Part shown: piece after piece, positions 43,573 to 47,548 of the stretch | How positions within the stretch are numbered: the stretch's first letter is position 1 | Layout: each line of letters starts with the position of its first letter | The notes under the pieces: generated by a model | What the model was told of the DNA's origin: nothing | Seen by the model: the letters and a program-made list of their open reading frames with translations, nothing else | The model's database searches: none | Made by a program: the position numbers and the translations under genes | NCBI GenBank assembly: GCA_009693575.1 | Contig: SHWZ01000016.1 | Coordinates: 1-47,548, forward strand | Length of the DNA: 47,548 nt | Direction of reading: 5' to 3' | Source: Flavobacteriaceae bacterium | GTDB taxonomy: Bacteria; Bacteroidota; Bacteroidia; UKL13-3

Positions 43573-43580
43573 CGAAACTA
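43573..43580 (-). promoter_or_regulatory. -7 box (TAGTTTCG) for mutS
   Basis: Minus-strand TAGTTTCG ends 8 nt before the mutS start. No clean TTG lies upstream at the usual distance. The 131-base spacer is shared with the divergent response regulator. Confidence 0.4.
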
Positions 43581-43649
43581 CTACCCCTCCTAATGCTTCT
43601 GAACAGGCACTTTCCTACATTTTTTCCACTTTCCTGTATTTCTTTCCCA

Positions 43650-43680
43650 TTGACATTGTGACTATTTACCACTATTTTCG
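43650..43680 (+). promoter_or_regulatory. Promoter of the response regulator / histidine kinase pair
   Basis: TTG (43650-43652), 20 nt, TATTTTCG (43673-43680), 15 nt before the ATG at 43696. Both elements fit. A pair of imperfect direct repeats (ACTTTCCT, at 43609 and 43628) lies just upstream and could be an activator site. Confidence 0.65.
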
Positions 43681-43695
43681 CTGTTCATTTTTTTT

Positions 43696-44073
43696 ATGAC
43701 CCATACCCAGAAAATACTCATTGTGGATGACGATATTATATCCTCATTGGTGACTGGAAAGAACCTTGAAAAACGTGGCTTTGCCAACACCAAAATAGTA
43801 AAGACCGGGACAGAAGCACTAGAAATCATTGCCGAGTTTAACCCCGAAGTTGTGCTGATGGACATGCGGTTAGCCGGAGAGTTTGACGGGGTTCAGACCA
43901 CCTTAATAATAAGGAAAGTAAGTCAAGTACCTGTCATCTTTTTCAGTGCCACAGTGGACCAGAACGAAATAGACCGTGCTAAGGCTATTGCCAACACTCG
44001 TTTCTTCGACCGCTTTACGCTGTTTGACACCGTGGTAGAAACTATACTTCAAATGACCCCACCAAAAGTATGA
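43696..44073 (+). CDS. Single-domain response regulator
   Basis: A 125-residue receiver domain with no output domain. The acidic pocket is Asp11-Asp12-Asp13 (VDDD), the phosphoacceptor is Asp56 (VVLMDMRLAG), and the Thr switch is Thr86 (FFSAT). The usual Lys-Pro near the C-terminus is replaced by Arg106-Phe (FFDRFTL), an atypical feature that may change phosphate chemistry. It overlaps the following kinase gene by 4 bases (ATGA), so the two are coupled and the kinase is the likely partner. With no output domain it would act through protein contacts or as a phosphate relay. Confidence 0.93.
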   Translation: MTHTQKILIVDDDIISSLVTGKNLEKRGFANTKIVKTGTEALEIIAEFNPEVVLMDMRLAGEFDGVQTTLIIRKVSQVPVIFFSATVDQNEIDRAKAIANTRFFDRFTLFDTVVETILQMTPPKV

Positions 44074-45317
44074 AGAAACCTTTGGCGGCTGAAACCTTGG
44101 ACAATCCCCAACTGCTAAAGCGAATAAAGTTTGCTGAGCAATTTGCTAGACTAGTGGTCATCATGTGCATATCCAGTTCGACTTACTACTTTTTTGGACT
44201 TGGTTATTCTGAGCTTTCTATTAGTATTGGCGGAGCCTCTATACTGTATTTCGGTATTTTGTATTTTCTGCAAAAGGCTAATTTTACTTTTTTGCGATAC
44301 CTGATTTGTCTGACTACTGCCAGCCTTATTTGTATTACCACTTATTGCTTTTCTGCTGAAACTTTAAGCCATCTTTTTTTCTTCCCCTTGAGCATTTGTA
44401 CCCTCGTAATGTTTTCAGTTACCGAACGAAGACATATACTATTTCTTTTAGTTGTAAACCTTTCGGCATTTGTTTATTTCCAATTTTTTGTCCAAGAAAC
44501 TACTCAGCCACTCTTCGTCTTTCTAGATGGTGATATGCCGCTAATAAAAAGTTTTTCAGTTACAATAGCACTGCTATTCACTATCTATGCTGCCTACCTC
44601 ATCTCGAAATTGAGCGAAGAAGCCGAGACTGAACTGATGAAATCGGCACAGTTCAAAGACCGCATAAATAATCTTCTGGTACACGACTTACGCAGCCCCG
44701 TAAGCAATGCTCATACACTACTGGAGCTGCTTGCCAATGCAAAAGACCAAGAGGAACGCAACACCTACGAAGCCATGCTGAAGGTGACCAACAACAACAT
44801 GGAGCAACTCATTACGAATATACTTGAACTGAGCCGTATGGAAAGCGTAGACACTACCAAAAGGAACAAGGTGAACTTAGGTATTTTTTTGGAGGAATGC
44901 CTGAGCCAACAGGAAAACTACTTAAGTTTACGCAAAGTAAAACTGAACCGGAACTATACTCAACTGCCAGTGTTTGCATTGTTTGATGAAAAATCTTTCC
45001 GCCACGTTATAGACAACCTGCTTACCAACGCTATCAAATTTTCTCACGATGAAGGAAAGATTGAAGTAGGCTTTATGGAATCAGGAAACAAGGCACTGCT
45101 GTGGGTACGCGACCACGGCATAGGCATTGGCGAAGAAGAACAATCTATGATTTTTGAAAAATTCTCAGCAGGAAGGGTTGGCAACAGAGGGGAAGTTTCT
45201 ACTGGGTTGGGTATGTACATTGCCAAATATATCACCGAACTGAGCAGCGGTAAAATATGGATTGAAAGTGTAGAAGGGCGGGGCACCAAAGTGAACATTG
45301 AATTGCAAACTGCCTAA
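44070..45317 (+). CDS. Sensor histidine kinase with six-helix membrane sensor
   Basis: A 415-residue membrane kinase. Six hydrophobic segments lie in about residues 25-178, as in 7TM/MASE-like sensors that detect signals within the membrane. The HisKA motif is VHDLRSP with His205. The ATPase shows an N box (DNLLTNAIKFSH), G1 (DHGIGI), F box (FEKFS) and G2 (STGLGMYIAK). It is translationally coupled to the preceding receiver gene, which lacks an output domain. The next gene starts 5 bases after its stop and may be in the same transcript. Confidence 0.93.
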   Translation: MKKPLAAETLDNPQLLKRIKFAEQFARLVVIMCISSSTYYFFGLGYSELSISIGGASILYFGILYFLQKANFTFLRYLICLTTASLICITTYCFSAETLSHLFFFPLSICTLVMFSVTERRHILFLLVVNLSAFVYFQFFVQETTQPLFVFLDGDMPLIKSFSVTIALLFTIYAAYLISKLSEEAETELMKSAQFKDRINNLLVHDLRSPVSNAHTLLELLANAKDQEERNTYEAMLKVTNNNMEQLITNILELSRMESVDTTKRNKVNLGIFLEECLSQQENYLSLRKVKLNRNYTQLPVFALFDEKSFRHVIDNLLTNAIKFSHDEGKIEVGFMESGNKALLWVRDHGIGIGEEEQSMIFEKFSAGRVGNRGEVSTGLGMYIAKYITELSSGKIWIESVEGRGTKVNIELQTA

Positions 45318-45322
45318 GCAAA

Positions 45323-46816
45323 ATGGCTGTTCAAAATATACCGCTTGACTTCCTGCTTTCGCAACGGCTGACCCTTCCTATGCTGGATGTACGCAGCGAA
45401 GGAGAATTTGCATCGGGGCATATTCCGGAGGCATACAACCTACCCATTCTTAACAACGAAGAACGCCGACAGGTTGGCATTTGCTACAAAGAAAAGGGCA
45501 ACAAAGCAGCTGTACTTTTGGGGTATGAATTGGTGGCTCACAAGTTCAAAGATTATATTAAGGAGGTATTTGAAATGGCTCCTCAAAAAAAAATATTCAT
45601 CTATTGTTGGAGAGGCGGCTTGCGTAGCAGCATTATGGCCGATTTGTTGAAAAATGCAGGATTCACAGTCTATCGATTGCAAGGTGGCTACAAAACGTAT
45701 CGCAATTGGGCATTGGCACAATTGACTACCCGAAAAAATATACAAGTGCTAGGTGGTGCAACAGGTTCGCAAAAAACAGGATTGCTTTACTGGCTGGCCT
45801 TGCAGGGGCATCAGGTCATTGATTTGGAAGGATTGGCCAACCACCGTGGTTCAGCCTTTGGGCATATAGGTTTAGGCAATCAACCAAGCCACGAACAATT
45901 TGAAAACTTGCTTGCCTTGGAATGGAGCAAAGCCAACCCCATGAAACCCCTGTGGCTGGAAGATGAAAGCCGCATGATTGGCAAGCTGAATCTGCCCAAA
46001 GCCATCTACGAACAGATTCGGGAAAGCAGATTGTATAAGCTGGATATTCCAGCTGATGAAAGGATGGAATATATCCTCCAAACCTATGGCAGGATGCCTG
46101 TGGAAGCACTGGCAGCAGCCACGGAGAAACTGAAACGCAGGCTTGGGGATGAAAACTTTCGGCTCGCTATTGAATGCCTGGAAGCGGGTGACAAAAAGGG
46201 CTGGCTTGATTTTGTGATGGCCTATTACGACAAGACATACCTGCACGGCAATGAAAAGCGGGACAAGGAGAATACGACACTTTTGGACAAGCCTGCATTT
46301 CTTGAAAAATATAAAAGCACAACGCCACTGCATTCAGTTTTTCTGTTGCTTGGCAGCAATGTAGGCAAGCGGGAATGGATGCTACAGCAGGCGGAAACAT
46401 TGATTGGGCAGCAGGTGGGAAGGCTCATCAAAAAATCTAACTTATATGCTACAAAAGCTTGGGGAAACACCGAGCAGCCCGATTTCCTGAACCAAGTGTT
46501 GTTGATAGGAACTAATCTTTCACCCAACGAAGTACTGGCCAAAGCCCTTGAAATAGAACAGCAACTCGGCCGCCGCCGCCATGAGAAATGGTCGCCCAGA
46601 ACGATTGACATTGACCTGCTTTTTTATGAACATCAAGTAGTGGAGTCAGAAGCCCTGACCATCCCCCACCCTCACTTGCACGAGCGAAGATTCACCTTGA
46701 TTCCCTTGGCCGAAATCACCCCACTGTCCCAGCATCCCGTTTTGAAGAAATCCATGTTGGAACTGCTTGACGAATGTGAGGACGGGTTGGAGGTGAATCT
46801 GCACCAAATAGCCTAA
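45323..46816 (+). CDS. Fusion of tRNA 2-selenouridine synthase (MnmH/SelU) and HPPK (FolK)
   Basis: A single 497-residue ORF that joins two enzymes. Residues 1-125 are a rhodanese domain with active Cys95 in YCWRGGLRSS and the early MLDVRSEGEF block; residues about 138-315 are the P-loop part of MnmH (GGATGSQKT 144-152, EDESRMIGK), which replaces sulfur by selenium in the wobble 2-thiouridine of tRNA through a geranylated intermediate. After a linker (about 316-336), residues 337-485 are a complete FolK (HPPK): LLLGSN, FLNQVLLIG, GRRRHEKWSPRTIDIDLLF with Mg ligands Asp429 and Asp431, and IPHPHLHERRF. FolK pyrophosphorylates 6-hydroxymethyl-dihydropterin in folate synthesis. The second P-loop glycine before Lys is Gln150. 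No stop or frameshift lies at the junction. Confidence 0.9.
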   Translation: MAVQNIPLDFLLSQRLTLPMLDVRSEGEFASGHIPEAYNLPILNNEERRQVGICYKEKGNKAAVLLGYELVAHKFKDYIKEVFEMAPQKKIFIYCWRGGLRSSIMADLLKNAGFTVYRLQGGYKTYRNWALAQLTTRKNIQVLGGATGSQKTGLLYWLALQGHQVIDLEGLANHRGSAFGHIGLGNQPSHEQFENLLALEWSKANPMKPLWLEDESRMIGKLNLPKAIYEQIRESRLYKLDIPADERMEYILQTYGRMPVEALAAATEKLKRRLGDENFRLAIECLEAGDKKGWLDFVMAYYDKTYLHGNEKRDKENTTLLDKPAFLEKYKSTTPLHSVFLLLGSNVGKREWMLQQAETLIGQQVGRLIKKSNLYATKAWGNTEQPDFLNQVLLIGTNLSPNEVLAKALEIEQQLGRRRHEKWSPRTIDIDLLFYEHQVVESEALTIPHPHLHERRFTLIPLAEITPLSQHPVLKKSMLELLDECEDGLEVNLHQIA

Positions 46817-46818
46817 CC

Positions 46819-46826
46819 TATTTTTG
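46819..46826 (+). promoter_or_regulatory. -7 box (TATTTTTG) for the NlpC/P60 gene
   Basis: TATTTTTG fits the Bacteroidota -7 element and overlaps the region just after the stop of the fusion gene. It ends 5 nt before the ATG at 46832, predicting a leaderless transcript. No TTG lies at the usual distance. Confidence 0.45.
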
Positions 46827-46831
46827 CGGTG

Positions 46832-47467
46832 ATGCGTTCCCACAAATTTTTCACCCGCCTGTTTGTGCTGTTGTCTTTTTTAGCCATTGAGAGGGGAAAT
46901 CTATTTGCCCAGCACAAGCCAGTAGCAAAGCACAAGAAGCATGCTGTAAACAAAAAGAAGAAGGGCAAAAAACGTAACACCGCCCGCCGCAGCCGGTACC
47001 AATACCCACGGCAGGACAGCAGCCTGTGGAGCAGCCGCATCTGCTTCGAAAGCACCGACCAAAACCTATTGGATAGTATTGTTTCCCTTGGAAAATCATT
47101 TCTTGGCCTGCCCTACCGCTACGGTGGTGCCGACCCCCGTGGCTTCGATTGCTCAGGCTTTGTGATGTACTGCTTCAAACGGTTTGGGATTCCATTATCG
47201 CATCATGCAGGCGTTCAAATGAAGCAAGGAGCGATGATAAACAAACAGGAAGCCCGCCCCGGTGACCTTATCTTTTTTGGCTACCGTGGCAAGCGGGGTC
47301 CATACATCAGCCACTCGGGCATTGTGTTCAAAAACGAAGGTGGAAAAATATACTTTATCCACTCAGCCAGCAGGCAGGGCATCCGTGTTGACTGCCTCGA
47401 CCAAGCCTGGTACCGCCAGCGTTTTATGGGGCTGCGAAGGGTGGTGGCAATAACTACTACTTCGTAA
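46832..47467 (+). CDS. NlpC/P60 (C40) cell-wall endopeptidase
   Basis: A secreted protein of 211 residues with a signal peptide (MRSHKFFTRLFVLLSFLAI, cleaved near FAQ) and a Lys/Arg-rich spacer. The C-terminal domain (about 85-210) is NlpC/P60: the Cys nucleophile in FDCSGFVMYCF, the His in YISHSGIVF and the third polar residue in YFIHSASRQG. It cuts gamma-D-glutamyl-diaminopimelate links in peptidoglycan. The ATG at 46832 is chosen; the GTG at 46829 is a near-equal alternative. Length and layout match the single-domain NlpC proteins of the phylum. Confidence 0.94.
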   Translation: MRSHKFFTRLFVLLSFLAIERGNLFAQHKPVAKHKKHAVNKKKKGKKRNTARRSRYQYPRQDSSLWSSRICFESTDQNLLDSIVSLGKSFLGLPYRYGGADPRGFDCSGFVMYCFKRFGIPLSHHAGVQMKQGAMINKQEARPGDLIFFGYRGKRGPYISHSGIVFKNEGGKIYFIHSASRQGIRVDCLDQAWYRQRFMGLRRVVAITTTS

Positions 47468-47481
47468 CCCTAACCCTTGAT

Positions 47482-47548
47482 TTAATTGCCGTTGAGTCTT
47501 TCAACCGTTGTATGTATCATTTGTCTCCACCCTCCTGACTTATTCATC
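47482..47548 (-). CDS. Possible C-terminal end of a convergent gene (partial)
   Basis: On the minus strand a frame open to the window edge ends at a TAA (47482-47484) and reads SGGWRQMIHTTVERLNGN at its end, which looks like a protein C-terminus. The fragment is too short for a family call. It would converge on the NlpC/P60 gene with a 14-base gap. It could be chance. Confidence 0.3.
   Translation of the reverse strand, partial: MNKSGGWRQMIHTTVERLNGN

Overview
This window comes from a member of the Bacteroidota, most like the Chitinophagales/Sphingobacteriia-type environmental lineages. The evidence is a protein carrying a type IX secretion C-terminal domain, a T9SS plug-domain (DUF5103-type) protein, a GldM-like protein, a TonB-dependent receptor with a CarboxypepD_reg-like head, DUF1573 and SPOR/HU-CCDC81 proteins, and promoters of the Bacteroidota type (TTG, about 20 nt, TAnnTTTG/TAnnTTCG). 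About 33 protein-coding genes fill almost the whole window. No rRNA, tRNA, CRISPR, prophage or insertion sequence was seen. No gene-free stretch exceeds about 300 bases; the longest are 412-700 (one doubtful small ORF) and 24952-25144 (a promoter element and otherwise nothing).

Layout. 1-6570: end of a 3-hydroxyacyl-CoA dehydrogenase, a GldM-like exported protein divergent from a sensor histidine kinase, a free-methionine-sulfoxide reductase, an MFS transporter, a small barrel-like protein and a CotH-type secreted protein. 6584-11293 (minus): endonuclease III, a TPR protein and DNA gyrase A. 11437-17116 (minus): a tight four-gene exopolysaccharide operon (Wza-like lipoprotein, Wzc-like tyrosine autokinase, nucleotide-sugar dehydrogenase, nucleotide-sugar epimerase). 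17192-22380: a POT peptide transporter divergent from a Wzx-type flippase and an ABC exporter. 22452-29900: cobalamin adenosyltransferase, then minus-strand envelope genes (DUF6263-like, HU/SPOR protein, plug-less barrel, 1014-residue TPR protein). 30046-35510: a lipoprotein, a YdeI/DUF1905 protein, a TonB receptor and a GT-C-like membrane protein. 35649-40940: ABC-F ATPase coupled to a T9SS plug protein, DUF1573, thioredoxin-like, and a frameshifted DUF2461 gene. 40946-47467: MutS divergent from a response regulator/histidine kinase pair, followed by a single ORF that fuses tRNA 2-selenouridine synthase (MnmH/SelU) to the folate enzyme FolK, and an NlpC/P60 peptidase.

How it fits together. 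Nucleotide-sugar synthesis, tyrosine-kinase length control and Wza export sit in one operon; a flippase and an ABC exporter lie close by on the other strand, so this is a partial surface-polysaccharide locus without a visible glycosyltransferase cluster or Wzy. Many other genes are for envelope biogenesis and T9SS secretion. Replication/repair genes (gyrA, mutS, nth) are scattered among them.

Most unusual items: the MnmH-FolK fusion; a 65-residue Gly/Tyr-rich tail (25 Tyr) on the Wzc-like kinase, coded by short tandem repeats; small palindromic or low-complexity repeats that appear to have inserted in frame inside genes (the methionine-sulfoxide reductase, the ABC-F linker, the ABC exporter C-terminus); and a recurring promoter placement in which the -7 box lies 4-8 nt before the start codon, predicting leaderless or near-leaderless mRNAs.
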